A DNA stretch of 34,758 nucleotides from NCBI GenBank assembly GCA_024405515.1, contig JAKSOR010000013.1, positions 1 through 34,758 on the forward strand, given 5' to 3'. This document shows, piece by piece, positions 17,605 to 26,022 of this stretch (position 1 is its first letter; each line of letters starts with the position of its first letter). The translations under genes were made by a program, and so were the position numbers. Below the pieces are notes generated by a model. It did no database searches. It had not been told where the DNA came from and saw only the letters and a list, made by a program, of their open reading frames with translations. The stretch is from Clostridia bacterium. GTDB taxonomy: Bacteria; Bacillota; Clostridia; Christensenellales; CAG-917.

Positions 17605-17916
17605 ATGGACAGATTTGAGATATCAATGCTGAGAAGTTATTATGGTGCTCTCCTTACAGAGACACAGAATGAATATCTGAGACTGCATTATGATGAGGAT
17701 ATGTCATATGGTGAGATTGCGGAAATATATTCAGTTTCCCGTCAGGCAATTCTTGATGCAATAAACAAAGGTGTTAAACTTCTTGAGGGATTTGAGGAAA
17801 AACTCGGATTCATTAAAAGAGACAGGCAGATTCTCGGCATTCTTAAGAAGGTGGATACTGATGATGAAAAGATAAAAGACAGTATCGAAGAAATCAAAAA
17901 AATAATGGAGGACTAG
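17605..17916 (+). CDS. ylxM: YlxM/p13-family SRP-associated DNA-binding-like protein
   Basis: A 103-aa helix-turn-helix protein of the UPF0122 family, which is nearly always encoded just before ffh in Firmicutes and is thought to modulate the SRP GTPase. It opens MDRFEISMLRSYYGALLT. The sigma-factor region 4-like helix-turn-helix LRLHYDEDMSYGEIAEIYSV follows, with VSRQAILDAINKG as recognition helix. I start it at the ATG at 17605 (after CAGGGGAAAT). An in-frame ATG at 17554 lies inside the promoter and cannot be transcribed from it. The ffh start is 3 bases after the stop. Confidence 0.92.
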   Translation: MDRFEISMLRSYYGALLTETQNEYLRLHYDEDMSYGEIAEIYSVSRQAILDAINKGVKLLEGFEEKLGFIKRDRQILGILKKVDTDDEKIKDSIEEIKKIMED

Positions 17917-17919
17917 AAT

Positions 17920-19263
17920 ATGGCACAGCTTTTTGAAAGTTTATCTGACAAGATGAATCATATTTTTTCCAAACTCCGTAATAAAGGAAAATTAACCGAA
18001 CTCGAGATTAAGCAGGCCATGAGAGAAATCAGGGTTGCTCTTCTTGAGGCTGACGTAAACTATAACGTTGTCAAGGATTTTACGGCAAAGGTAAGCGAAA
18101 AGGCTTTGGGAGATGACATCCTTAAGTCCCTTACTCCGGATCAGCAGATTGTAAAAATCGTAAATGAAGAACTCATAGAACTCATGGGTTCATCATACCA
18201 GAAACTTAAAGTTTCTGATAAACAGCCTACGATTTATATGATGTGTGGTCTTCAGGGTGCCGGTAAGACAACGATGTGCGGAAAACTTACCAAATTCCTG
18301 CAGAAACAGGGAAAGAAAGTTTTACTCGTAGCAGCAGATGTTTACAGACCGGCAGCTATTCAGCAGTTAAAAGTTGTTGCCGGCAAGGCAGGAACAGAAG
18401 TCTTTGAAATGGGACAGATAGACCCTGTTAAAATCGCTAAATCCGGTGTGGAATATGCTTTGAGAAACGGCTTCGACACAATGATTATCGATACAGCGGG
18501 ACGTCTCCACATTGACCAGGAACTCATGAACGAGCTCGTTAATGTGAAAAAGGCTGTTGAACCGACGGAAATTCTCCTCGTTGTCGATTCCATGACAGGT
18601 CAGGATGCAGTAACTGTCGCAGACACATTCAACAAGACTCTTGATATAACCGGTGTCATCATGACAAAACTTGATGGCGATACAAGAGGCGGTGCTGCAT
18701 TATCAATCAAAGCGGTGACCGGTAAACCGATTAAATTCAGCGGTACCGGAGAAAAGATGGAAGATCTTGAGCCGTTCCATCCTGAAAGAATGGCATCAAG
18801 AATTCTCGGAATGGGGGATGTCCTTACTCTTATTGAAAAAGCACAGGATGCATTCTCACAGGAAGAGGCCGAGAAACTTCAGAAAAAACTCAAATCCAAT
18901 TCATTCGACCTTGAGGATTACCTTGACCAGATTAACAACATGAAAAAGATGGGTAATATCAACGATATGATTGGAATGATTCCTGGGCTTGCAGGAAAAA
19001 TCAAAGGTGATGCAAAGATTGATGAAAAACAGATGGCAAGAACAAAGGCAATTATTCAGTCAATGACACCGAAGGAAAGACGTAACCCGGATATTATCAA
19101 GGCAAGTCAGAAAAAACGTATCTCAAAGGGAAGCGGAACAACCATTCAGGAAGTAAATCAGCTCTTAAAGCAGTTCGAAATGACAAAGGAAATGATGAAC
19201 AGAATGCAGAAGGGCGGCATGAAAGGTTTAAGAGGAATAAAAGGTCTGAAAGGACTGTTTTAA
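17920..19263 (+). CDS. ffh: Signal recognition particle protein Ffh
   Basis: Binds SRP RNA and signal peptides and forms a GTPase pair with FtsY. The 447-aa protein has the N domain, the G domain with GLQGAGKTT (from G110), DTAGRLHIDQELM and TKLDGDTRGG, then a methionine-rich M domain from about residue 300. The M domain includes the SRP-RNA-binding stretch MTPKERRNPDIIKASQKKRI. The C-terminus is glycine- and lysine-rich (GGMKGLRGIKGLKGLF). AGGAGG lies at the end of ylxM just before the ATG. FtsY, YlxM and Ffh together form the targeting module. Confidence 0.98.
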   Translation: MAQLFESLSDKMNHIFSKLRNKGKLTELEIKQAMREIRVALLEADVNYNVVKDFTAKVSEKALGDDILKSLTPDQQIVKIVNEELIELMGSSYQKLKVSDKQPTIYMMCGLQGAGKTTMCGKLTKFLQKQGKKVLLVAADVYRPAAIQQLKVVAGKAGTEVFEMGQIDPVKIAKSGVEYALRNGFDTMIIDTAGRLHIDQELMNELVNVKKAVEPTEILLVVDSMTGQDAVTVADTFNKTLDITGVIMTKLDGDTRGGAALSIKAVTGKPIKFSGTGEKMEDLEPFHPERMASRILGMGDVLTLIEKAQDAFSQEEAEKLQKKLKSNSFDLEDYLDQINNMKKMGNINDMIGMIPGLAGKIKGDAKIDEKQMARTKAIIQSMTPKERRNPDIIKASQKKRISKGSGTTIQEVNQLLKQFEMTKEMMNRMQKGGMKGLRGIKGLKGLF

Positions 19264-19311
19264 ATAAAATAACAAAAATAAAAAAATTATAAATTTTTTT
19301 GGAGGTAAACT

Positions 19312-19554
19312 ATGGTTAAATTAAGATTAACAAGACTCGGAGCAAAGAAGGCACCATTTTATCGTATCGTAGCAATCGATTCAAGAAAGGCTAGAGACGG
19401 AGAATGCATTGAACAGATTGGTTACTACAATCCAGCAGCTGATCCAAAACAGATTGTTATCGATGCAGAAAAAGCTCAGAAATGGTTAGCAAACGGTGCT
19501 CAGCCGACAGCTACAGTTGCAGCTTTACTTAAAGATCAGGGAATTATTAAGTAA
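19312..19554 (+). CDS. rpsP: 30S ribosomal protein S16
   Basis: Small-subunit ribosomal protein of 80 aa. It starts [20 protein letters not shown] and contains [19 protein letters not shown], both diagnostic of S16. A strong GGAGG lies 8 bases before the ATG, directly behind an A/T-only palindrome (19280-19300). It is the first gene of the rpsP-khpA-rimM-trmD block, which follows ffh here as in other Firmicutes. Confidence 0.98.
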   Translation: MVKLRLTRLGAKKAPFYRIVAIDSRKARDGECIEQIGYYNPAADPKQIVIDAEKAQKWLANGAQPTATVAALLKDQGIIK

Positions 19555-19567
19555 TTTAGGTGACAAA

Positions 19568-19804
19568 ATGATTGAATTAGTTGAATACCTTGTTTCTTCT
19601 CTTGTCCCGGACGGAGACTATATTGTCGAAGAAAGAGACGGAAAAGACTCAACAGACATTGTTGTTACTATTGCAAAGTCTGATATGGGTAAGATTATCG
19701 GAAAGCAGGGACGTATAGCCAAAGCTATCCGTACAATCGTAAAGTCAGCAAGCGGAAAGAGCAACATAAAGTATAACGTAGTTATAGAAGAAAAAGCTGA
19801 ATGA
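19568..19804 (+). CDS. khpA: KH-domain RNA-binding protein KhpA
   Basis: A 78-aa single KH domain protein (YlqC family) that binds RNA, usually with KhpB, and affects cell division and envelope genes in some Firmicutes. The GxxG loop is IIGKQGR (G45-G48). The start is the ATG at 19568 behind AGGTGA; longer in-frame starts lie within rpsP. Its stop overlaps the rimM start by four bases (ATGA). Confidence 0.93.
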   Translation: MIELVEYLVSSLVPDGDYIVEERDGKDSTDIVVTIAKSDMGKIIGKQGRIAKAIRTIVKSASGKSNIKYNVVIEEKAE

Positions 19805-20313
19805 AAGCTGAACTTCAGATTGGCAGGATTTTAAAGCCGAGAGGGTTAAACGGTGAACTCAAAGTACAGTTTTACTCTTCCGACTCTAAAAGATATGCCG
19901 GTTTAAAATACGTAATTATCGACGGCAGAAACTGTCAGGTGGACCACCTGTCGCTTTCGGGTGAATTTGCGTTTATAAAACTTAGCGGTATTGATACTGT
20001 TGAAAAGGCTGAAGCTCTTAGGAACAGGGAAATATCCGCAAAAAGGGAAGATCTTCCTTCACTTGAAGACGGCAGTTTTTATATTGATGACATCATAGGA
20101 CTTGATGTCTTTTCGGGTGAAAATCCTGTCGGATGCATATATGATGTTCTTCAGTACGGAGCCGCTGATATATACTGTGTTAAATCTCAGGAAAAGACTC
20201 TGTCTTTTCCTGCACTTAAAAAACTCATAAAAGAAGTAAATTTGGAAGAGAACCGAATGGTTCTTGATGAAACGATATTCGGACAGGTAGTCTGTATCGA
20301 TGATGAAAACTGA
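19801..20313 (+). CDS. rimM: 16S rRNA processing protein RimM
   Basis: Assembly factor for the head of the 30S subunit that binds S19. The 170-aa protein starts with the family motif ELQIGRILKPRGLNGELKV. It ends in a PRC-barrel containing DDIIGLDVFSGENPVGCIYD and KTLSFPALKKLIKEVNLEEN (usual form: P.......v...i). It is coupled to khpA by ATGA and sits 2 bases before trmD, the usual partner. Confidence 0.95.
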   Translation: MKAELQIGRILKPRGLNGELKVQFYSSDSKRYAGLKYVIIDGRNCQVDHLSLSGEFAFIKLSGIDTVEKAEALRNREISAKREDLPSLEDGSFYIDDIIGLDVFSGENPVGCIYDVLQYGAADIYCVKSQEKTLSFPALKKLIKEVNLEENRMVLDETIFGQVVCIDDEN

Positions 20314-20315
20314 CT

Positions 20316-21035
20316 ATGAAATTTGATGTATTAACAGTATTTCCTGAATATTTTGATATTCTCAATACAAGTATTATAGGGAAGGCCATTAAAAACGGTC
20401 AGTTTGACGTGCAGATTACAAATATCCGTGATTTCACGAAGGACAAACATAAAAAGACCGATGACACACCTTATGGCGGTGGTGCAGGTATGGTAATGAC
20501 ACCGGACCCGATTGTTTCAGCGATAGAAGCTGTTGATCCGAATCATGAAGCATTAAGACTTTATATGTCGCCAAGAGGCAGAACGCTTAATCAGAAGACG
20601 GTTGAGAGTCTTGCAAAAGAACAGAGAATCCTAATTCTCTGCGGTGATTATGAAGGCATAGACCAGAGAGCAATAGATCTCGCAATAGACGAGGAAATGT
20701 CTATCGGTGATTATGTTCTTACGGGCGGTGAACTTCCGGCTCTTGTCGTTATTAATTCCGTGGCAAGATACATAGACGGTGTTCTCGGTTCTTCCGAATC
20801 CACATCCGAAGAAAGTTTTTCAAACGGACTTTTAGAGTATCCTCAGTACACAAGACCGGAAAACTACAGAGGTCTTAAAGTGCCGGAGGTCCTTCTTAAC
20901 GGTAATCATAAGGATATTGAGGCATGGCGCCTTGAAAAATCCCTTGAAATTACCCAGAAGAACAGACCGGATTTACTTAAGGATGCTGATTTAAAGGAAT
21001 ATCTTCCTAAAAAAAGCAGAAAAAAGAGAGGATAA
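20316..21035 (+). CDS. trmD: tRNA (guanine-N1)-methyltransferase TrmD
   Basis: Methylates G37 next to the anticodon, which prevents +1 frameshifting. The 239-aa SPOUT methyltransferase starts MKFDVLTVFPEYFD. It carries DDTPYGGGAGMVM, the SAM-binding knot sequence LILCGDYEGIDQRA and IGDYVLTGGELPAL, all typical. The start has only a weak Shine-Dalgarno sequence, so coupling to rimM is likely. In many relatives rplS follows directly; here rbgA comes next. Confidence 0.97.
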   Translation: MKFDVLTVFPEYFDILNTSIIGKAIKNGQFDVQITNIRDFTKDKHKKTDDTPYGGGAGMVMTPDPIVSAIEAVDPNHEALRLYMSPRGRTLNQKTVESLAKEQRILILCGDYEGIDQRAIDLAIDEEMSIGDYVLTGGELPALVVINSVARYIDGVLGSSESTSEESFSNGLLEYPQYTRPENYRGLKVPEVLLNGNHKDIEAWRLEKSLEITQKNRPDLLKDADLKEYLPKKSRKKRG

Positions 21036-21036
21036 A

Positions 21037-21867
21037 ATGAATATTCAGTGGTTTCCTGGTCATATGACCAAGGCCATCCGTATGATGGAAGACAATTTAA
21101 AACTTGTCGATGCCCTCATCTATGTAATAGATGCAAGGGCAGTTTATTCATGCGATAATCCTCTTTTCAACAGACTTCTCACCGGGAAAAAAGTCCTGTA
21201 TGTCTTTAACAAGTGCGATCTTGTGGATCCTCAGGATCTTGATAAATGGTGCAGCCGATTCAAAGAAGAGGGGAAGACCTATGTCAAGGCAATAGGAACA
21301 TCAGGAGACTGCTCTCAGATAGTCAAAGGACTCAGGGAAGTCTGCAGAGATAAAATAGAAAAATACGCCAGTAAGGGCGCTAATATATCAGTAAGGGCAA
21401 TGGTCGTCGGTGTTCCTAACTCCGGAAAGAGCACGATTATCAATGCCATGTGCAAAAAAGCAAAGGCAGTTACAGGTGACAGACCTGGCGTGACGAGAGG
21501 AAAACAGTGGCTTTCAATTGACGGAATAGATTTTCTTGATACACCTGGAACACTCTGGGGAAAATTCGAGGACCAGAAAGTTGCCCATCACCTTGCATAC
21601 ATAGGCTCAATAAGGGACGATATTCTTGATGAAACGGAACTTGCCTATGACTTTATTGACGAGGTAAAGGAACTCTATCCTGATGCCTTTAATTCGCGTT
21701 ACTCACTTTCAGGTAATTCCTCATCATCTATAGAGATTTTTGATGAAATATGTATGACCAGAGGCTTTAAAATCAAAGGTAATCAGCCTGATTACGAAAG
21801 GTGTGCAAAGATGATTATCGATGAGTTCAGAAAAGGAAAGCTTGGGAAACTTATGCTTGAAAAATGA
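21037..21867 (+). CDS. rbgA: Ribosome biogenesis GTPase RbgA (YlqF)
   Basis: Circularly permuted GTPase needed for late 50S assembly. The 276-aa protein opens with IQWFPGHMTKAIRMM. The motifs run in permuted order: G4 NKCDLVD from N58, G1 GVPNSGKST from G125, and G3 DTPG from D168. A C-terminal helical domain follows, as in B. subtilis RbgA. GAGAGGAT lies at the trmD stop. RbgA acts with ribosomal proteins that include L16 and is sited within a ribosome-maturation operon. Confidence 0.96.
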   Translation: MNIQWFPGHMTKAIRMMEDNLKLVDALIYVIDARAVYSCDNPLFNRLLTGKKVLYVFNKCDLVDPQDLDKWCSRFKEEGKTYVKAIGTSGDCSQIVKGLREVCRDKIEKYASKGANISVRAMVVGVPNSGKSTIINAMCKKAKAVTGDRPGVTRGKQWLSIDGIDFLDTPGTLWGKFEDQKVAHHLAYIGSIRDDILDETELAYDFIDEVKELYPDAFNSRYSLSGNSSSSIEIFDEICMTRGFKIKGNQPDYERCAKMIIDEFRKGKLGKLMLEK

Positions 21868-21886
21868 TAATCTAAACGGGTGAATT

Positions 21887-22498
21887 ATGGTAAAACCTGA
21901 AGAACTGATGAAATTTGAAAATGAACTTCTTGCCAAAGGATATAAGTATATCTGCGGTATTGACGAAGTAGGAAGAGGCCCTCTTGCAGGTCCTGTCACA
22001 TGCACTGCAGTTATAATGGACCTTTCTGACCTCATTGACGGAGTAAACGATTCCAAGAAGGTTTCCAAACCTAAGAGAGAAAAACTTTACGATATCATTC
22101 TTTCAAAGGCTGTTGCCGTTAATACGGTTTCATACGATCAGACAAAAATCGATGAGATGAACATTCTTAATGCTACAAAAGCATGTATGAAAGATGCTAT
22201 CATGGGCCTTTCAGTAAAACCGGATATTGTTCTTGTAGATGCTTTGCATCTGGATATTCCTTACGAGACAATGGGAATAATTAAAGGAGACGCTCAGTCA
22301 TATTCCATAGCTGCAGCATCCATTGTTGCAAAAGTGACAAGAGACAGATATATGGAAGAAATGGCAAAGAAATATCCTCAGTATGATTTCGATCACAATA
22401 TGGGGTATGGTACTGCCAAACATATCGCAGCCTTAAAAGAGGACGGGCCTTGTGAAATTCACAGAAGGAGTTTTATCGGGGGAATCCTTCAGAAATAG
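21887..22498 (+). CDS. rnhB: Ribonuclease HII
   Basis: Removes ribonucleotides and RNA from RNA-DNA hybrids. The 203-aa protein has the active-site sequence CGIDEVGRGPLAGPV with D26/E27. It also has VDALHLD and DHNMGYGTAKHIAAL, conserved in RNase HII. It follows rbgA after 19 bases, a conserved pairing in Firmicutes. It is the last gene before the separate rplS promoter. Confidence 0.96.
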   Translation: MVKPEELMKFENELLAKGYKYICGIDEVGRGPLAGPVTCTAVIMDLSDLIDGVNDSKKVSKPKREKLYDIILSKAVAVNTVSYDQTKIDEMNILNATKACMKDAIMGLSVKPDIVLVDALHLDIPYETMGIIKGDAQSYSIAAASIVAKVTRDRYMEEMAKKYPQYDFDHNMGYGTAKHIAALKEDGPCEIHRRSFIGGILQK

Positions 22499-22527
22499 GT
22501 TAAATTGGTGATTTTGTGTTAATTTGG

Positions 22528-22557
22528 TTGACACAATATAAATATTTTTAATATTAT
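22528..22557 (+). promoter_or_regulatory. Promoter of rplS
   Basis: A perfect TTGACA (22528-22533), an 18-base spacer and TATTAT (22552-22557) lie behind rnhB. The resulting transcript would start near 22564 and carry a leader of about 70 bases that contains the hairpins described as an L19 leader. Confidence 0.7.
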
Positions 22558-22570
22558 ATAACGCGTGACT

Positions 22571-22625
22571 CGGATGTTCCGCTGGCAAGAGAGACTTGTG
22601 TATGAGCATTTTGTATAATAGGAGG
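22571..22625 (+). promoter_or_regulatory. Probable L19 autoregulatory leader
   Basis: Between the promoter and the rplS ribosome binding site, an outer stem ATGTTC/GAGCAT (22574-22579 and 22604-22609) encloses an inner stem GCAAG/CTTGT (22585-22589 and 22595-22599). Unpaired bases on both sides form an internal loop. Firmicute rplS genes are known to have a short L19-binding leader of this kind. The assignment rests on position and fold, not on a covariance search. Confidence 0.6.
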
Positions 22626-22632
22626 TAGTCAG

Positions 22633-22971
22633 ATGAACATTATTGATACTTTAGAACAGGAAGGTATGAAGAAAGATCTTCCAGTAATTGCAATCGGTGA
22701 CCAGGTTAAAGTTAACGTTAAGGTTATTGAAGGTTCAAGAGAAAGAATCCAGCCGTACGAAGGTGTTGTTATTGCAAAGAAGAACGGCGGAATCAGAGAA
22801 ACAATCGTTGTAAGAAAGATTTCTTATGGTGTTGGCGTTGAGAGAACATTCCCAATCCATTCCCCAAAAGTAGCTTCAATCGAAGTAGTACGTCATGGTA
22901 AAGTAAGACGTGCAAAACTTTACTACTTAAGAGAGAGAACAGGTAAGTCAGCAAAACTTAAAGAAATCTAA
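22633..22971 (+). CDS. rplS: 50S ribosomal protein L19
   Basis: Large-subunit protein at the 30S-50S interface, 112 aa. It contains [40 protein letters not shown] and [19 protein letters not shown], all typical of L19. The ATG follows AGGAGG. It has its own promoter and a structured leader, unlike relatives in which rplS is co-transcribed with trmD. No terminator separates it from the membrane-protein gene 25 bases downstream. Confidence 0.98.
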   Translation: MNIIDTLEQEGMKKDLPVIAIGDQVKVNVKVIEGSRERIQPYEGVVIAKKNGGIRETIVVRKISYGVGVERTFPIHSPKVASIEVVRHGKVRRAKLYYLRERTGKSAKLKEI

Positions 22972-22996
22972 TTATTAAATCGTTAAGGTAATTCAG

Positions 22997-25099
22997 ATGA
23001 AAAAGAAAGTTATTTTAACAATCGTGATGGTGCTAGTTTTGTTACTAGCACTATTTGCATTTACTGCCTGTGACAACGGAGTAACTTCTGTAGGGGATGA
23101 ACTCATTACTAACGGTTCATTTAATACATTCGCAGAATCCAAATTCTCAGGATGGTCAACTTCTTCTTCAAGCGTGTCTTTCTCAAGACATACAGCTCCG
23201 ACAGGGGATGGCGGGGAGAATTATTATCTCGGACTTTCTAACAGCACAGCAGGTTATTCATATTTAAAACAGACAGTTGCAGTAGATACAGGTGTTGTAT
23301 ATAAGGTTTCACTTGATGTCAAATCTTCAGGTGTTACTGTAACTAATGGTGTACACGTTTCCTTCATTGAAAATGAAGGATATACATTTGCCGGATGCAC
23401 AAATACAGATGGCGAGTGGAAAACATTCACATTCTATGTATCTCCTAGAAACACTGACTATATGACAATAGCACTCTGTCTTGGATCCAAAGAAGAAGGT
23501 TCTGCAGGAACAGCATTCTTTGATAATATTTCAATGCAGAGAGTTGATGAGGTCCCGGCCGGTGCAGAAGTAGTTAAATTCAAGAAAGCAAAAACTGTCA
23601 ATACTAACTCAAATGCAGCAGGTATTGCTTTTGTATGCTGCCTTTCAATAGGCACAGCACTTCTCTGTGCAGGTGCATATATTGCAATTAGACGTCTTTA
23701 CTCAAAACAGAATGCATTTGTTGATTTTGATAATGCAAAATCTGTCGGAATAGTAAAAGCAGTCAAGAACCCGGTTGCAATCGGTGTAGGGCTTGCTCTT
23801 GTTGCAGGTCTTGTGAGACTTATTCTCCTTCTTACACTCAACGGCTCCGGTGCAAATACAGCATCACTTGTTTCAATTGCAAAAGTTATCGGTCTTAAGG
23901 ACGGAGTAAAACTCTTTATGAATTCTTACTCCTCAGCATATATTCTTGCTCCGGGTGCAATTTACATCTATGCAATAATCGGTGCTATGGGTGCAAACCT
24001 TGATGTAGCCGCATGCTCAATCCTTATAAGATTTATAAACGTTCTTGCAGATATGGCTGCAGTCCTTCTTATCTATTTCTACGGAAAGAAATATGTAGGG
24101 AATAAGCTTTCAACAATTTATGCAGGACTTTATGCATTCCTTCCGATTGCATTTGTTACAAGCGGACTTAACACAACATTCGAACCTGTACTCGTTGCAT
24201 TAATGATCGGAGCACTTTATTTCTTACTTGATAAGAAATATCTCCCATCATACCTTATGATTACACTTGCTATAGTTCTTGATGTCAGAGCATTTGCACT
24301 TGCACCAATCATGCTTGCATATCTCGGATACAGCTATTACAGGGATGATAAATCATTAAAGAAATTCACAGCAAACAGAGCAATGATAGTGTTCGGTCTT
24401 GTTGGTTGTTTCGTTCTTGCATATCTCTTAACACTGCCTGTAGCAATTGATAAGATTGCAGCAGGGGATGCGTTCTTCGGATACAAGTACATGGCAATGC
24501 AGGTTACAGGTACTGATTACTTTGTATACAATGCACTCAATCTTTACGGAATGGCAACTATGAACGGAAAGACAATGACAAAGGCAGTTTCAATCCTTAA
24601 TCTCCTTTTCATTCTCGTTCTCGAAATTTATGTTGTTTCTCTCTATTTCAAGAACAGAAACAAACATGAGATTATTCTTCTTGCATCATTCCTGCTTATA
24701 ATGATTTCAGTATTCACGCTTAAAGTAAGCATCACATTCCTCTTCCTTGGAATTGCAATGGCATTTATCTATGCAATGGTAAGCGGAGATAAGAGAATGT
24801 ACTTTATTGCAAGCGGATACTCATTCCTCGGTGTAACAGCCATAGCTGAACTGTATAACGAAAGCGGCCTCGTAGTACCTGATGCAACAGCATCAATGAT
24901 ATCATTTGAGACAAAAGGAGCTTTCTATATTACATTCTGTGTATTCGCAGTACTGCTCAGCATATACTACGTATATGTCTCATACTCAATTACAAATAAT
25001 TCAAAAATAGTCGATATTAAACCTATGAATGAGACATTCGTTAAGACTGTAAAGAATCGCTCGATAAATTTTATTTCTAGATTCAAAAAATCTAAATAA
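22997..25099 (+). CDS. Lipoprotein-signal/beta-sandwich/GT-C-like polytopic membrane protein
   Basis: A 700-aa three-part protein. Residues 1-24 form a signal with a lipobox-like FTAC ending at C25, so the N-terminus may be lipid-anchored outside the cell. Residues about 35-185 look like a carbohydrate-binding-type beta-sandwich: they start with ELITNGSFNTF, include GWSTSSSSVSF, and end with the typical FFDNISM strand. About 13 membrane spans follow from residue 207 to the end, with a basic tail. The topology resembles GT-C glycosyltransferases that use polyprenyl-phosphate sugars. However, the first outer loop (GSGANTASLV... AYILAPGAIYIY) lacks the acidic residues I would expect for catalysis. 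It starts 25 bases behind rplS with TAAGG as ribosome binding site and is probably co-transcribed with it. The exact function is unknown. Confidence 0.75.
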   Translation: MKKKVILTIVMVLVLLLALFAFTACDNGVTSVGDELITNGSFNTFAESKFSGWSTSSSSVSFSRHTAPTGDGGENYYLGLSNSTAGYSYLKQTVAVDTGVVYKVSLDVKSSGVTVTNGVHVSFIENEGYTFAGCTNTDGEWKTFTFYVSPRNTDYMTIALCLGSKEEGSAGTAFFDNISMQRVDEVPAGAEVVKFKKAKTVNTNSNAAGIAFVCCLSIGTALLCAGAYIAIRRLYSKQNAFVDFDNAKSVGIVKAVKNPVAIGVGLALVAGLVRLILLLTLNGSGANTASLVSIAKVIGLKDGVKLFMNSYSSAYILAPGAIYIYAIIGAMGANLDVAACSILIRFINVLADMAAVLLIYFYGKKYVGNKLSTIYAGLYAFLPIAFVTSGLNTTFEPVLVALMIGALYFLLDKKYLPSYLMITLAIVLDVRAFALAPIMLAYLGYSYYRDDKSLKKFTANRAMIVFGLVGCFVLAYLLTLPVAIDKIAAGDAFFGYKYMAMQVTGTDYFVYNALNLYGMATMNGKTMTKAVSILNLLFILVLEIYVVSLYFKNRNKHEIILLASFLLIMISVFTLKVSITFLFLGIAMAFIYAMVSGDKRMYFIASGYSFLGVTAIAELYNESGLVVPDATASMISFETKGAFYITFCVFAVLLSIYYVYVSYSITNNSKIVDIKPMNETFVKTVKNRSINFISRFKKSK

Positions 25100-25130
25100 A
25101 ATTTTGTTCAAATACATCTTAACTCTTTTT

Positions 25131-25168
25131 ACGGGAAAGGGAGAAGCACAAGCCTCTCCCTTTCCTGT
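25131..25168. terminator. Strong hairpin between convergent genes
   Basis: Two 14-base arms (25131-25144 and 25155-25168) pair with one G-T and enclose a 10-base loop. The stem sits between the convergent GT-C-like gene and the phosphodiesterase gene. A bidirectional terminator is likely from its position, but neither side has a good T-run, so termination may be imperfect or depend on Rho. Confidence 0.45.
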
Positions 25169-25184
25169 ATATTATAAATATCGG

Positions 25185-26000
25185 TTATTTCTGTAAATTA
25201 GATGGTATTTTGTTTTCTCTGCATTTAAATTCCATAAGGTCTTTGTGCCTTTCTTTTGCATATTCAGGTGAAAGATATTCAAAGATTACATTATTTGCAA
25301 ATTTTGAAGCAGTATCTATTTTTTCTTCGGTTGTGACAGTCCAGAAGAGAATAGGAAGCTTTTTGCCCCATTTTTCTATCCATTTGTTATGACTGAACTT
25401 AGGATCGCATGCATTGACGTCGTAGGCGATGAAATCAGGCCTTGTGAACTTGCATACCCAGGCTTTGCCCATAAAATTGCATATCCATGATCTGAATTTC
25501 TTTCCTCCAGGTGCTGACCACGTGCACAATTCGCCGACAGGAAGAGAGCAGTGTCTTCTCATGTATCCTACAGACCCAAAATTAAAAGACTGAAGGGCAA
25601 TAGGCCCGTTATATTTTTTAACTCTTTCAACAACTGGTTTTACAATTGATAAATCGAACGGATTAATTCCTTTTACTTCAAGAAGAATGCCTGTTTTGCC
25701 ATCTACTAGTTCAAGGAACTCGTCAAGAGTAGGTATCTGGTATTCTGTTCCGCAGATTCTGCACAGTTTTATTTCCTCAAGGGTTGAATCTTTGATTTTT
25801 TTGTCGACTCCGCAGACTCTTTTCAAATCGTCGTCATGAAATACAACAAGTTTTCCGTCTTTTGTAGTGTGTACATCAATTTCAATATTCAGACCGTTCT
25901 TGATAGATTCTGCGTAAGCAGGAAGACTGTTTTCAGGAAACTTATCATCATGCGTGCCTCTGTGGGCAATTGGCGTATCAAATAACCACTGATAATTCAT
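25185..26000 (-). CDS. Glycerophosphodiester phosphodiesterase
   Basis: Hydrolyses glycerophosphodiesters to an alcohol and glycerol 3-phosphate. The 271-aa TIM-barrel protein has the catalytic AHRGTHDDKFPENS (H13, R14, E near 22), then IEIDVHTTKDGKLVVFHDDD with the E/D metal ligands and second catalytic His, and LLEVKG. No signal peptide is seen, so it is probably cytosolic like UgpQ. The ATG at 26000 has AGGAG upstream. It is divergent from lepA and converges on the membrane-protein gene. The substrate head group is not known. Confidence 0.93.
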   Translation of the reverse strand: MNYQWLFDTPIAHRGTHDDKFPENSLPAYAESIKNGLNIEIDVHTTKDGKLVVFHDDDLKRVCGVDKKIKDSTLEEIKLCRICGTEYQIPTLDEFLELVDGKTGILLEVKGINPFDLSIVKPVVERVKKYNGPIALQSFNFGSVGYMRRHCSLPVGELCTWSAPGGKKFRSWICNFMGKAWVCKFTRPDFIAYDVNACDPKFSHNKWIEKWGKKLPILFWTVTTEEKIDTASKFANNVIFEYLSPEYAKERHKDLMEFKCRENKIPSNLQK

Positions 26001-26022
26001 ATTACGCTCCTATATAAAATCA

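Noticed and set aside
25131..25168. Mobile element or repeat end
   Set aside because: The hairpin is single-copy in the window and sits between convergent genes, so a transcription-end role is simpler. No transposase or direct repeats are nearby.
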